NCBI GenBank assembly: GCA_003243255.1
Contig: QFQM01000003.1
Coordinates: forward strand, 1 to 64,000
Source: Flavobacterium psychrophilum
GTDB taxonomy: Bacteria > Bacteroidota > Bacteroidia > Flavobacteriales > Flavobacteriaceae
Direction of reading: 5' to 3'
Length of the DNA: 64,000 nucleotides
This document shows, piece after piece, positions 37,112-46,212 of the stretch. The notes beneath the pieces are model-generated. The model was not told the origin of the DNA and searched no databases. It saw only the letters and a list, made by a program, of their open reading frames with translations. Position 1 is the stretch's first letter, and every line of letters starts with the position of its first letter. Both the position numbers and the translations under genes were made by a program.

Positions 37112-38365
37112 ATGAAATTAAGAAGAGTTGTAGTAACAGGACTGGGTGCACTTACACCAATAGGAAACAACGTTGAAGAATACTGGAACGGCCTAATAAA
37201 CGGTGTTAGCGGAGCAGCCCCTATTACTTATTTCGACACGACTAACTTCAAGACTAAATTTGCCTGTGAGGTAAAAAATTTCAACGTTGAAGATTTTATA
37301 GACCGTAAAGAAGCAAGGAAAATGGACAAATATGCCCAGTATGCCCTTGTTGCTACGGATGAAGCCGTTAAAGATGCAAACTTTGACTTTGACGCTTTAG
37401 ATAAAGACAGAGCCGGTGTAATTTGGGGATCGGGTATTGGCGGACTTGAAACTTTCCAGGAGGAAGTTATCAACTGGGCTAATGGCGCCGGTGTACCTAA
37501 ATTTAATCCTTTCTTTATCCCTAAAATGATTGCTGACATCGCAGGTGGCCACATCTCTATAAAATATGGCCTTAGAGGACCTAACTTTACAACGGTTTCT
37601 GCCTGTGCATCGTCTACAAATGCATTGATTGATGCTTTTAACTACATCCGCCTTGGCCATGCCGACGTTATGGTAACCGGAGGTAGTGAAGCTGCTGTAA
37701 CCATTGCCGGAATGGGCGGGTTTAACGCAATGCATGCACTTTCAACCAGAAATGACGACCCTAAAACAGCTTCAAGACCAATGGACAAAGACCGTGAAGG
37801 TTTTGTACTTGGCGAAGGTGCCGGAGCTCTTATTCTTGAAGAATATGAGCACGCCGTTGCAAGGGGTGCAAAAATATACTGCGAAGTAGGCGGAGGCGGA
37901 ATGAGCGCCGATGCTCACCACATTACTGCCCCACACCCTGAAGGGCTTGGCGCACGCAATGTAATGCTAAACTGCCTTAGGGATGCAGGCCTTAAGCCTG
38001 AAGATGTAGACGGTGTAAACATGCACGGTACATCTACCCCGCTTGGCGATATCGCAGAATCTAAAGCTATTATGGAAGTTTTTGGAGAGCACGCTTATAC
38101 ACTTAACCTAAACTCTACAAAATCTATGACAGGCCACCTTCTTGGTGCTGCAGGTGCTATAGAGACAATAGCTTCGATACTTTCTATTAAACACGGAATT
38201 GTTCCTCCAACCATCAACCACTTTACGGATGATGAGAACATAGACCCTAAGCTTAACTTTACTTTCAACAAAGCTCAAAAAAGAGATATGAAAGTAGTTA
38301 TGAGCAATACTTTTGGGTTTGGTGGACACAATGCTTGTGTATTGGTTAAAAAATTAGACCTGTAA
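37112..38365 (+). CDS. fabF: 3-oxoacyl-[acyl-carrier-protein] synthase II
   Basis: 417 residues. The Cys-His-His triad of the elongating ketosynthase is complete: C165 (VSACASSTNAL), H305 (MHGTSTPLGD) and H342 (MTGHLLGAAGA). The final glycine-rich FGFGGHNA is present. It condenses malonyl-ACP with acyl-ACP in fatty-acid elongation. It precedes rnc by 9 bases, so both are co-transcribed. Confidence 0.97.
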   Translation: MKLRRVVVTGLGALTPIGNNVEEYWNGLINGVSGAAPITYFDTTNFKTKFACEVKNFNVEDFIDRKEARKMDKYAQYALVATDEAVKDANFDFDALDKDRAGVIWGSGIGGLETFQEEVINWANGAGVPKFNPFFIPKMIADIAGGHISIKYGLRGPNFTTVSACASSTNALIDAFNYIRLGHADVMVTGGSEAAVTIAGMGGFNAMHALSTRNDDPKTASRPMDKDREGFVLGEGAGALILEEYEHAVARGAKIYCEVGGGGMSADAHHITAPHPEGLGARNVMLNCLRDAGLKPEDVDGVNMHGTSTPLGDIAESKAIMEVFGEHAYTLNLNSTKSMTGHLLGAAGAIETIASILSIKHGIVPPTINHFTDDENIDPKLNFTFNKAQKRDMKVVMSNTFGFGGHNACVLVKKLDL

Positions 38366-38374
38366 TAGTACACT

Positions 38375-39121
38375 ATGGGTATCATTAAAAAAATATTTTC
38401 TAAAAATACCCGTCTTTCTCCGGAAGACGGGATTTTTTTTGATGAGCTCCATAAAATACTGGGCTTCCAGCCAATTGACCTTACCCATTACCGAAGGGCC
38501 TTTACCCATCGTTCTTCAAACAAACAGGACGAAAACGGCCATCCTATAAACTACGAAAGACTTGAATTTTTGGGCGATGCCATGTTGGGATCAGTTATTG
38601 CTGCTCATTTATTTAACGAAGTTCCTACCGGAGACGAAGGGTATCTTACCAAAATGCGCTCTAAGATTGTGAGCCGCGAACACCTTAATGAACTTGGGCG
38701 TGATCTTAACCTTATAAAATGGGTAGAAAGCAAAGTTTCGGCACAGCATTTTGGCGAAAACATCCACGGTAATCTTTTCGAAGCCTTTATAGGTGCGATT
38801 TACCTGGATCGCGGTTTTAACTACTGTGAGAAATTTATCCACAAAAAAGTAATTGCTCCTTATGTTGACATCCCTAAACTTGAAGGCAAGGTTATAAGTT
38901 ACAAAAGCCTTGTTATTGAGTGGTGCCAAAAGGAAAAGAAGAGCTTTCAGTACGAGATCTATGAAGATAACGGTACTGAAGGACAGAAGCATTTTGCCGT
39001 TAAACTTAAGATAGACGGAAAGATTATAGCCCGCGCCAGAGCCACCTCTAAAAAGAAAGCAGAAGAGAAAGCATCGCAACGCGCTTATTTTGCATTTCAG
39101 GAAAAAATTAACAAAAAATAA
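38375..39121 (+). CDS. rnc: Ribonuclease III
   Basis: 248 residues. The nuclease domain has the signature YERLEFLGDAMLGSVI (about 59-74) with the acidic metal ligands, followed by NLFEAFIGAIYLDRG (about 130). A double-stranded-RNA-binding domain occupies about 165-240 (KSLVIEWCQKEKKSFQYEI and RATSKKKAEEKASQRAYF). It processes rRNA precursors and structured mRNAs. It follows fabF after 9 bases, the conserved arrangement in Bacteroidota. Confidence 0.96.
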   Translation: MGIIKKIFSKNTRLSPEDGIFFDELHKILGFQPIDLTHYRRAFTHRSSNKQDENGHPINYERLEFLGDAMLGSVIAAHLFNEVPTGDEGYLTKMRSKIVSREHLNELGRDLNLIKWVESKVSAQHFGENIHGNLFEAFIGAIYLDRGFNYCEKFIHKKVIAPYVDIPKLEGKVISYKSLVIEWCQKEKKSFQYEIYEDNGTEGQKHFAVKLKIDGKIIARARATSKKKAEEKASQRAYFAFQEKINKK

Positions 39122-39222
39122 GCCAACTCTTCAGTAAACTAAAACGTTTTCGTGAAGAAAATGACAGAAAGTTAATCCAACAGCCTGTTTTTTCTTAACA
39201 TTAAATTGTATATTTACAGGCT

Positions 39223-39230
39223 TATTTTTG
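39223..39230 (+). promoter_or_regulatory. -7 box just before the IPExxxVDY gene
   Basis: TATTTTTG, exact TAnnTTTG, ending 9 bases before the ATG at 39240. A start of transcription 6-7 bases downstream would give a leaderless or nearly leaderless mRNA. A weaker box, TATATTTA, lies at 39209-39216 and would give a short normal leader. Confidence 0.4.
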
Positions 39231-39239
39231 AGTTTTGCT

Positions 39240-39728
39240 ATGGCTATTCACAAATTATTGATTGACGATTTTGTTACGGTCGATTATGGATTGATTGCCA
39301 TACATTCTTCCCTTGAAGACCACAGGCTGGCCTATTTTATAAACAGGGAATTATCTATACTGCTTGAAAAGAGCCCAAACGATATATGGGTAACCATTAA
39401 CGAAGGGGAAAGCTGTTTTTCGAGATTTATCTTTGAAGACCCCGGCAATGACAGTGCATGGAACCTGATCCAGAACAGGAACAGGATTACCGGTACGCAG
39501 AGCAACATCACCACTTCTTTATTTGAAGATACAGAACTGCAGGTTGAGACCAGCGTTTTTTTAATGCCTGAGCTCAAAACAGTAGATTATGTGCTTAAAA
39601 TTGAACATATGCCCTCTTCTTTTGAAGCGGAAGAAGTGACCGAAAAGCTGCTCGGCATTAAGCAAATTGCCACAGCCTATGTGATTGACCACAAAAAACT
39701 GAAATCTAAGAACAATTTAATTTTTTAA
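39240..39728 (+). CDS. IPExxxVDY-family protein
   Basis: 162 residues from the ATG at 39240 (MAIHKLLIDDF); the longer frame begins with TTG inside the promoter box. The name-giving motif reads MPELKTVDY near residue 115, with Met in place of the usual Ile. There is no signal peptide or membrane span. The family is found in Bacteroidota beside pyruvate kinase and has no assigned function. Here too it is only 4 bases before pyk, so it is co-transcribed and may influence it. Confidence 0.8.
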   Translation: MAIHKLLIDDFVTVDYGLIAIHSSLEDHRLAYFINRELSILLEKSPNDIWVTINEGESCFSRFIFEDPGNDSAWNLIQNRNRITGTQSNITTSLFEDTELQVETSVFLMPELKTVDYVLKIEHMPSSFEAEEVTEKLLGIKQIATAYVIDHKKLKSKNNLIF

Positions 39729-39732
39729 AAGA

Positions 39733-41163
39733 ATGCCGACAAGAAAAAAAACTAAAATTGTAGCCACATTAGGACCTGCATGCAGTACAAGGGAAGTACT
39801 GAAAGACATGATCGATGCAGGTGTAAACGTATTTAGGATTAACTTCTCTCATGCTGACTATACAGACGTTAAAGAACGTATAGACATGATAAGAAGCCTG
39901 AATGCAGAGTTTGGCTACAATACTTCTATATTAGCCGACTTACAAGGCCCTAAACTACGTGTTGGGGTAATGAAAGAAGATGTTATCGTAAACAGAGGTG
40001 ACATCATTACTTTCCAGACTGCAGAAGATGTACCGGGTACAGCTGACAGGGTATATATGAACTACAAAGAATTCCCTAACGATGTAAATCCGGGTGAGCG
40101 TATCCTTCTTGATGACGGTAAGCTTATGTTTGAAGTTCTTGAAACAAACCGCCGTGACGAGGTTAAAACGATCGTTATACAGGGTGGTCCGTTAAAATCT
40201 AAAAAAGGTGTAAACCTTCCAAATACAAAAGTATCGCTTCCGGCACTTACACAGAAAGACATCCGTGATGCTATCTTCGCTATTAAAGAGCAGGTAGACT
40301 GGATTGCGCTTTCATTCGTTCGTACACCAAAAGACCTTGAAGAGCTACAGGATCTAATCGCAGAGCATTCTGCACATAAAATTCCGATTATAGCTAAGAT
40401 CGAGAAACCTGAAGGTGTTGAGAACATCGACAAGATTGTTGCTTTTTGTGACGGACTGATGGTTGCCCGTGGTGACCTGGGTGTTGAAATTCCTGCTCAG
40501 GAAGTTCCGCTTATCCAGAAAAAGCTTATCAACCGTGCTAAAACAGCACGTATTCCTGTAATTGTGGCTACACAGATGATGGAAACCATGATTACCAGCC
40601 TTACTCCTACCCGTGCTGAAGTAAACGACGTTGCCAACTCGGTAATGGATGGTGCTGATGCGGTAATGCTATCGGGAGAGACATCGGTAGGTAACTATCC
40701 GGTTCAGGTAATTGAGAAAATGACACAGATTATTGAAGCTGTTGAAGATTCTCCGCTTATCACTGTACCACAAAACTCTCCACAGGTAAGAACAAAACGT
40801 TTTATCACTAAAACCATATGTTACCACGCTGCTTCAATGGCTAACGTGATTAAGGCAAAAGGTATCTGTACGCTTACAAACAGTGGATATACTGCATTCC
40901 AGATCTCTGCATGGAGGCCAAGCGCACACATTTTAGTGTTTACATCAAACAAAACCATACTTACACAGCTAAACCTTCTTTGGGGTGTTAATGCTTTCTA
41001 CTACGACAAATTCTCAAGCACTGATGAAACTGTAGAAGATGTTAACCAGATCGCTAAAGAAAAAGGATTTGTAGAGAAAGGTGATTTCCTTATCAACCTT
41101 GCTGCTATGCCTGTTGTAGATAAAGGTATGGTGAATACCCTAAGGGTTTCTGAAATAGAATAG
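39733..41163 (+). CDS. pyk: Pyruvate kinase
   Basis: 476 residues. The N-terminal KIVATLGPACSTREVL, DLQGPKLRVG, the catalytic lysine and metal-binding glutamate region in IIAKIEKPEGVENIDKI (about 220), MVARGDLGVEIP and ATQMMETMI are all present. A C-terminal allosteric-type domain follows (about 345-476, ICYHAASMANVIKAKG). It makes pyruvate and ATP from phosphoenolpyruvate. It lies 4 bases after the IPExxxVDY gene and is followed by a strong terminator. Confidence 0.97.
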   Translation: MPTRKKTKIVATLGPACSTREVLKDMIDAGVNVFRINFSHADYTDVKERIDMIRSLNAEFGYNTSILADLQGPKLRVGVMKEDVIVNRGDIITFQTAEDVPGTADRVYMNYKEFPNDVNPGERILLDDGKLMFEVLETNRRDEVKTIVIQGGPLKSKKGVNLPNTKVSLPALTQKDIRDAIFAIKEQVDWIALSFVRTPKDLEELQDLIAEHSAHKIPIIAKIEKPEGVENIDKIVAFCDGLMVARGDLGVEIPAQEVPLIQKKLINRAKTARIPVIVATQMMETMITSLTPTRAEVNDVANSVMDGADAVMLSGETSVGNYPVQVIEKMTQIIEAVEDSPLITVPQNSPQVRTKRFITKTICYHAASMANVIKAKGICTLTNSGYTAFQISAWRPSAHILVFTSNKTILTQLNLLWGVNAFYYDKFSSTDETVEDVNQIAKEKGFVEKGDFLINLAAMPVVDKGMVNTLRVSEIE

Positions 41164-41182
41164 TTTTTAATTTTTCATAGCC

Positions 41183-41213
41183 AAAAGCCGTCCTTTTCAG
41201 GACGGCTTTTTTT
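41183..41213 (+). terminator. Terminator of the pyk operon
   Basis: AAAAGCCGTCC / GGACGGCTTTT with loop TTTTCA and T7, 20 bases past the pyk stop. Confidence 0.92.
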
Positions 41214-41285
41214 ATTTGACAAAAATGTTAAATTTTTAATTGGCTGATTTTGAATATCAGCGAATTAACTTTTTCTTAAAAAATA

Positions 41286-41331
41286 TTTGGTTCGGTATTA
41301 ACCGAACCAAACGAACTTGTACTTATCTTTG
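41286..41331 (+). promoter_or_regulatory. Operator-promoter of the gbsR-efflux operon
   Basis: A perfect 11-bp inverted repeat, TTTGGTTCGGT-ATTA-ACCGAACCAAA (41286-41311), is followed by an exact -7 box TATCTTTG (41324-41331). The palindrome occupies the place of the -33 region, so a bound dimer would block RNA polymerase. The MarR/GbsR-type protein encoded 20 bases downstream is the obvious ligand. Confidence 0.75.
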
Positions 41332-41351
41332 CAAAAAAATTTCTAAATTAG

Positions 41352-41840
41352 ATGTCAGATTTAACAAAAGAACGCGAGGAATTGGTGGAGTTGTTTGGTG
41401 TGTTCTTTGAAACTACCCATCATTTACCACCTCTTGGCGCCAGAATATTAGGCAATTTGATTGTTGACTCCAAAGGCAGCAATGTTACTTTCGATCAGTT
41501 GGTAGAGCGCATGGGAGCCAGTAAGAGTTCTGTATCCACAAACCTAAACCTTCTTCTTAAACTGGGGAAGATAACCTACTTTACAATGCCGGGAGACCGG
41601 AAAAAATACTACAAACCCACACCTTTTAGCGACCGTTTCAACAGTTATCTGAAAATGATTGATATGGAGAAAGAGCTGATTGAGAAAATGACTGCTTACA
41701 GGGACAAATCATCCTGCCCAAAATCAAGGGCAGAGATTGAGATGGTAAAAATCTACAGTGAGCATATTCTTGAAATGGAAAGAGTGATACTTAAAAGCAT
41801 CCACGACTTTAAGAAATTTGAAAAAGAATCAGAACAATAA
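41352..41840 (+). CDS. GbsR/MarR-family transcriptional regulator
   Basis: 162 residues. A winged helix-turn-helix occupies about 25-90 (LPPLGARILGNLIVDSKG, VTFDQLVERMGASKSSVSTNLNLLLKLG). A C-terminal dimerising helical part follows, with one conserved cysteine (KSSCPKSRAE). The GbsR-like type often controls drug efflux or osmoprotectant genes. It heads the operon of the tripartite pump 41 bases downstream and is preceded by a palindromic operator, so autorepression together with control of the pump is likely. The signal molecule is unknown. Confidence 0.86.
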   Translation: MSDLTKEREELVELFGVFFETTHHLPPLGARILGNLIVDSKGSNVTFDQLVERMGASKSSVSTNLNLLLKLGKITYFTMPGDRKKYYKPTPFSDRFNSYLKMIDMEKELIEKMTAYRDKSSCPKSRAEIEMVKIYSEHILEMERVILKSIHDFKKFEKESEQ

Positions 41841-41880
41841 ATTCAATCCAAAAAACGAACAATAACCCAAGTCCACAAAA

Positions 41881-43035
41881 ATGAAAAAGAGATCTTTAAT
41901 AGGCGCTTTTGCAGCCTTACTGATAATTACATCATGCGGAAAAAAACAGGAACAGGCACCGGCAGCGGGACCAATGCCTTTTCCGGTGCAAACAGTGACA
42001 CAACAGGATGCAACTGTTTATGAAGAATACACTGCTAACCTTGAAGGCCAGCAGAATGTTGAGATCCGTCCGAAAGTAAGCGGTTTTATCCAGAAGATAT
42101 ATGTTGACGAAGGTCAGCAGGTACGTAAAGGCCAGCTGCTTTTTAAACTGGAAACACAAACCCTTAACGAGGATGCCGCTGCTGCAAAAGCGAATGTTAC
42201 CGCAGCTCAGGTAGAAGTAGACAGGCTGAAACCGCTTGTAGACCGAAAAATCATCTCAAATGTTCAGCTTGAAACGGCAAAAGCCAAACTTGCCCAGGCA
42301 AAAGCATCGTACAGTGCTGTAGCTGCCAACATTAACTACGGAACCATTACATCTCCGGTAGATGGCGTTATAGGTACACTTCCATACAAAGAAGGTACGC
42401 TGGCAAGTGCTACAAGCGAACTTCCTTTAACAACGGTATCTGACACAAGAGTAATGCGTGCTTATTTTGCTATGAACGAAAAGCAGATGATCAGCTTCAG
42501 CCGTGAGTTTAAAGGGTCTACCCTTCAGGAAAAAATTAAAAATGCTCCTGCTGTAAGCCTTCGCCTTGTTGACGACAGCACTTATGAGGAAAAAGGAAAA
42601 CTTACAGCTGCTTCTGGCCTTGCCAATGCTGCAACAGGAACAAGCCAGTTCAGGGCTGAATTCAAAAATCCTCAGGCGGTTTTAAGAAGTGGTGGAAAAG
42701 GAACAGTATTACTTCCGCTAAACATTAAAAACGCTATTGAAGTACCTCAAAACGCAGTATTTGATATGCAGGGTAAACAGATGGTTTATGTTGTAAACAA
42801 AGACAACACTGTAAAATCTAAAATAGTACAGGTAAAAACCACATCGGGCTTAAACTTTATTATAGAAAGTGGTGTAGAACCGGGTGAAGTAATTGTAGTT
42901 GAAGGCACATCTAAACTTAAAGATGGTATGGCTATCGTTCCGCAGCCGGTTAAAAACGAAGCAGCTACCGCAACTGCAAAAGAAAATGCAGACGAAGCAA
43001 AAGACGCATCTACACAAAACACTACCAAAAAATAA
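41881..43035 (+). CDS. RND efflux periplasmic adaptor lipoprotein
   Basis: 384 residues of the membrane-fusion protein family. Lipoprotein signal ending LLIITSC (C19). The order is: barrel-sandwich N half (NVEIRPKVSGFIQKIYVDEGQQVRKGQ, about 58), alpha-hairpin (about 90-140, VTAAQVEVDRLKPLVDRKI), second barrel-sandwich half (GTITSPVDGVIGTL), beta-barrel and membrane-proximal domain, then an Ala/Glu-rich tail. It joins the inner-membrane pump to the outer-membrane channel. The pump gene begins 6 bases downstream. Confidence 0.95.
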   Translation: MKKRSLIGAFAALLIITSCGKKQEQAPAAGPMPFPVQTVTQQDATVYEEYTANLEGQQNVEIRPKVSGFIQKIYVDEGQQVRKGQLLFKLETQTLNEDAAAAKANVTAAQVEVDRLKPLVDRKIISNVQLETAKAKLAQAKASYSAVAANINYGTITSPVDGVIGTLPYKEGTLASATSELPLTTVSDTRVMRAYFAMNEKQMISFSREFKGSTLQEKIKNAPAVSLRLVDDSTYEEKGKLTAASGLANAATGTSQFRAEFKNPQAVLRSGGKGTVLLPLNIKNAIEVPQNAVFDMQGKQMVYVVNKDNTVKSKIVQVKTTSGLNFIIESGVEPGEVIVVEGTSKLKDGMAIVPQPVKNEAATATAKENADEAKDASTQNTTKK

Positions 43036-43041
43036 TATCTA

Positions 43042-46000
43042 ATGCTAAAGACTTTTATAGAAAGGCCGGTACTGAGTACCGTAATTTCGATTCTGATAAC
43101 CATTTTAGGGGTTCTGGGGCTGCTTTCATTGCCTGTGGAGCAGTACCCGGAAATTGCCCCTCCTACTGTTCAGGTTACCGCTACTTATACAGGTGCGAAT
43201 GCTGAAACTGTACTTAACAGTGTGGTGATTCCGCTTGAGGAAGAGATCAACGGTGTTGAGGGTATGACCTACATGACATCGAGTGCTGCCAATGACGGTT
43301 CGGCTAACATCAGCGTGTTCTTTGAACTTGGTGTAAACCCCGATATTGCTGCGGTAAACGTACAAAACAGGGTGGCGCGTGCTACCAGCAAACTACCTCA
43401 GGCTGTTATTCAGACAGGGGTTACTACCCTTAAGAGCCAGACGAGTGCCCTTATGTTCCTTGCATTATACTCTAAAAACAAGGAATATGACGGTACATTC
43501 GTTCAGAACTACGCAAAAATCAACCTTGTACCTAAACTACAGCGTGTAAAAGGTGTAGGACAGGTAAACGTATTTGGTGCTAAAGATTACTCAATGCGTA
43601 TCTGGATCGACCCTGAGAAAATGGCAGCATTTAATCTTGCTCCAAAAGATATCCAGGCTGCATTGATGGAACAAAACGTTGAGGCTGCTCCGGGTAAATT
43701 TGGTGAAAATGCTGAAGGTGTTTACGAATATGTAATCAAGTACAAAGGACGCTTAAGCAAAGAAAAAGATTATGAGAACATTGTAGTTAAATCTACAGGA
43801 AACGGAAACTTTGTGCGTTTGGGTGATGTAGCCAAAATTGAGCTTGGTGCCTTTAACTACGGACAGAAAAACTTTGCAATGGGCCAGAATGGTGTGGCAA
43901 TTGGTGTATTCCAGACATCAGGCTCCAATGCAAACGACATTATTGACGAGGTAAACTCAATCCTGGAAAGTTCTAAGAAAAACTTTCCTGAAGGTCTTGA
44001 TTATGTAGTGCCTTTTGACACTAAAATATTCCTTGATGCATCTATCCATAAGGTAATCTCTACCCTTATTGAAGCCTTTATATTGGTATTTATCGTGGTA
44101 TTCCTTTTCCTTCAGGATTTCAGGTCTACCTTAATTCCGGCAATTGCCGTACCGGTAGCTATCATTGGTACGTTCTTCTTCCTTAGCTTATTCGGATTCT
44201 CGATAAACATGCTAACGCTGTTTGCGATGATCCTTGCTATTGGTATTGTGGTGGATGATGCCATCGTCGTCGTCGAGGCGGTGCACGCCAAACTGGATGA
44301 AGGAGAAAAAGATGCTAAAAAAGCGACCCTTTCTGCCATGAGCGAAATTCAGGGTGCGATCATCTCAATTACCCTTGTAATGGCTGCGGTATTTATTCCG
44401 GTATCATTCCTTAACGGACCATCGGGGGTATTCTATAAGCAGTTTGCAATTACCCTTGCGGTATCTATCCTTATCTCGGCGGTAAATGCATTAACACTGA
44501 GCCCTGCTCTATGTGCCCTTTTCCTGAAACCACATGACGATCATGATGGACACAAAAAGAACCTGAAACAGCGTTTCTTTGATGCTTTTAACTCAGGTTT
44601 CGATGCCATGAACAACAAATATGTAGGTTCGTTACGACGACTTGCTAAAAGAAAATGGGTTACCGCAATTATACTGGTTGTATTCTGTGGTATTACGTAT
44701 TTCCTGTTTACCAGTACGCCTTCAGGATTCATTCCTAATGAAGACCGTGGTATCATCATGGCCGATATTACGCTTCCTCCGGGAACTACCCTAGAAAAAA
44801 CACAGCTTGCCGTAAACCAGCTGGATTCAATACTTACCTCTATGCCTCTTGTAGAAGCAAGGATGAGTGTTGTAGGTTTCTCCCTTCTTAACAGGGTAAA
44901 CGGTGGATCATATGCTTTCTGTATCATCAAGCTGAAAGACTGGAGCCATCGTAAAGAACCAAACCAGACTGTAGATGCCATCGTTGGCGAATTGTTTGGA
45001 CGTACAGCAGGATTTAAAGATGCTAAAGTACTATTCTTTACGCCTCCGAGTGTACAGGGCTTTGGTACTGCGGATGGTTTTGAGCTTAAAATTCAGGACA
45101 CAGGAGATGACGACTGGGCAACAGTAAGTAAAGTGAGTAATGAGTTCTTAGGTGAATTGATGAAGCGCCCTGAAATTCAGTATGCGATTACCAACTTTAA
45201 CCCGGGCTTCCCGCAATACCAAATGGATATTAATGTGGAAAGAGCTAAAGATGCAGGAGTATCTGTAAGCGATATCTTCAACACGATGCAAGGTTATTAC
45301 GGAGGTTTATATACTACCGACTTTAATAAATTTGGTAAACAGTACCGCGTAATGATACAGGCTGAACCGGAACAGAGAGCTGACGAAAAATCAATTGATA
45401 AGATTTATGTGCGCAATGCTAACAACCAGATGGTTGCCATAAGCCAGTTTGTAGACTTTAAAAAGATTTACGGACCGGAAGCTGTAGCACGTTTCAACAT
45501 GCTTAAGGCAGTAAACGTAAACGGTAAATCGAAACCGGGATACAGTTCTGGAGACGCGATTAAAGCCGTTCAGGAAGTGGCTGCCCAGCATTTGCCAAAA
45601 TCATATACCTATGAATTCTCGGGTATGACCCGTGAGGAAATTATTGCAGGTAACCAGGCAGCCGGAGTATTCTTATTGAGCTTGATATTTGTATACTTCC
45701 TGTTAAGTGCCCAGTACGAAAGTTACATACTTCCTTTAGCCGTATTATTATCGCTTCCTGTGGGTATTGCCGGTGCCATTGGTTTTGTTAAGCTGGCAGG
45801 CCTTGAAAACAACATTTATTTCCAGGTAGCGCTAATCATGCTTATAGGCCTTCTCGCCAAGAATGCCATCCTTATTGTAGAGTTTGCCGTCCAGCGTCGC
45901 CATCATGGCCTCAGCCTGGTCGATGCAGCTATTGATGGTGCAAAAGCCCGTTTACGACCAATCCTTATGACATCGTTTGCCTTTATCCTTGGTCTTCTTC

Positions 46001-46197
46001 CATTAGCACTTGCCAACGGTGTAGGTGCAGTAGGTAACAAGTCGATAGGTATGGGTGCCGTAGGTGGTATGCTTATAGGTACTGTATTTGGAGTATTTGT
46101 AATTCCTATCCTTTTTGTGATATTCCAGTCCCTACAGGAAAAAATATCATCTAAACCACTACCGGAAAACCAGCTTCCGGAAAACTCTGAAGCTTAA
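43042..46197 (+). CDS. RND multidrug efflux permease (AcrB/HAE1 type)
   Basis: 1051 residues, the usual AcrB size. Twelve membrane helices are expected; the proton-relay aspartates are in GIVVDDAIVVVE (about 405) in helix 4. The N-terminal LSTVISILITILGVLGLLSLPVEQYPEIAPP and the C-terminal GLLAKNAILIVEFA are family hallmarks. Two large periplasmic loops (about 35-335 and 560-860) form the substrate-binding part. It exports lipophilic compounds using the proton gradient together with the adaptor and outer channel encoded on each side. Confidence 0.96.
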   Translation: MLKTFIERPVLSTVISILITILGVLGLLSLPVEQYPEIAPPTVQVTATYTGANAETVLNSVVIPLEEEINGVEGMTYMTSSAANDGSANISVFFELGVNPDIAAVNVQNRVARATSKLPQAVIQTGVTTLKSQTSALMFLALYSKNKEYDGTFVQNYAKINLVPKLQRVKGVGQVNVFGAKDYSMRIWIDPEKMAAFNLAPKDIQAALMEQNVEAAPGKFGENAEGVYEYVIKYKGRLSKEKDYENIVVKSTGNGNFVRLGDVAKIELGAFNYGQKNFAMGQNGVAIGVFQTSGSNANDIIDEVNSILESSKKNFPEGLDYVVPFDTKIFLDASIHKVISTLIEAFILVFIVVFLFLQDFRSTLIPAIAVPVAIIGTFFFLSLFGFSINMLTLFAMILAIGIVVDDAIVVVEAVHAKLDEGEKDAKKATLSAMSEIQGAIISITLVMAAVFIPVSFLNGPSGVFYKQFAITLAVSILISAVNALTLSPALCALFLKPHDDHDGHKKNLKQRFFDAFNSGFDAMNNKYVGSLRRLAKRKWVTAIILVVFCGITYFLFTSTPSGFIPNEDRGIIMADITLPPGTTLEKTQLAVNQLDSILTSMPLVEARMSVVGFSLLNRVNGGSYAFCIIKLKDWSHRKEPNQTVDAIVGELFGRTAGFKDAKVLFFTPPSVQGFGTADGFELKIQDTGDDDWATVSKVSNEFLGELMKRPEIQYAITNFNPGFPQYQMDINVERAKDAGVSVSDIFNTMQGYYGGLYTTDFNKFGKQYRVMIQAEPEQRADEKSIDKIYVRNANNQMVAISQFVDFKKIYGPEAVARFNMLKAVNVNGKSKPGYSSGDAIKAVQEVAAQHLPKSYTYEFSGMTREEIIAGNQAAGVFLLSLIFVYFLLSAQYESYILPLAVLLSLPVGIAGAIGFVKLAGLENNIYFQVALIMLIGLLAKNAILIVEFAVQRRHHGLSLVDAAIDGAKARLRPILMTSFAFILGLLPLALANGVGAVGNKSIGMGAVGGMLIGTVFGVFVIPILFVIFQSLQEKISSKPLPENQLPENSEA

Positions 46198-46212
46198 TAA
46201 ACAGCATTAGTT

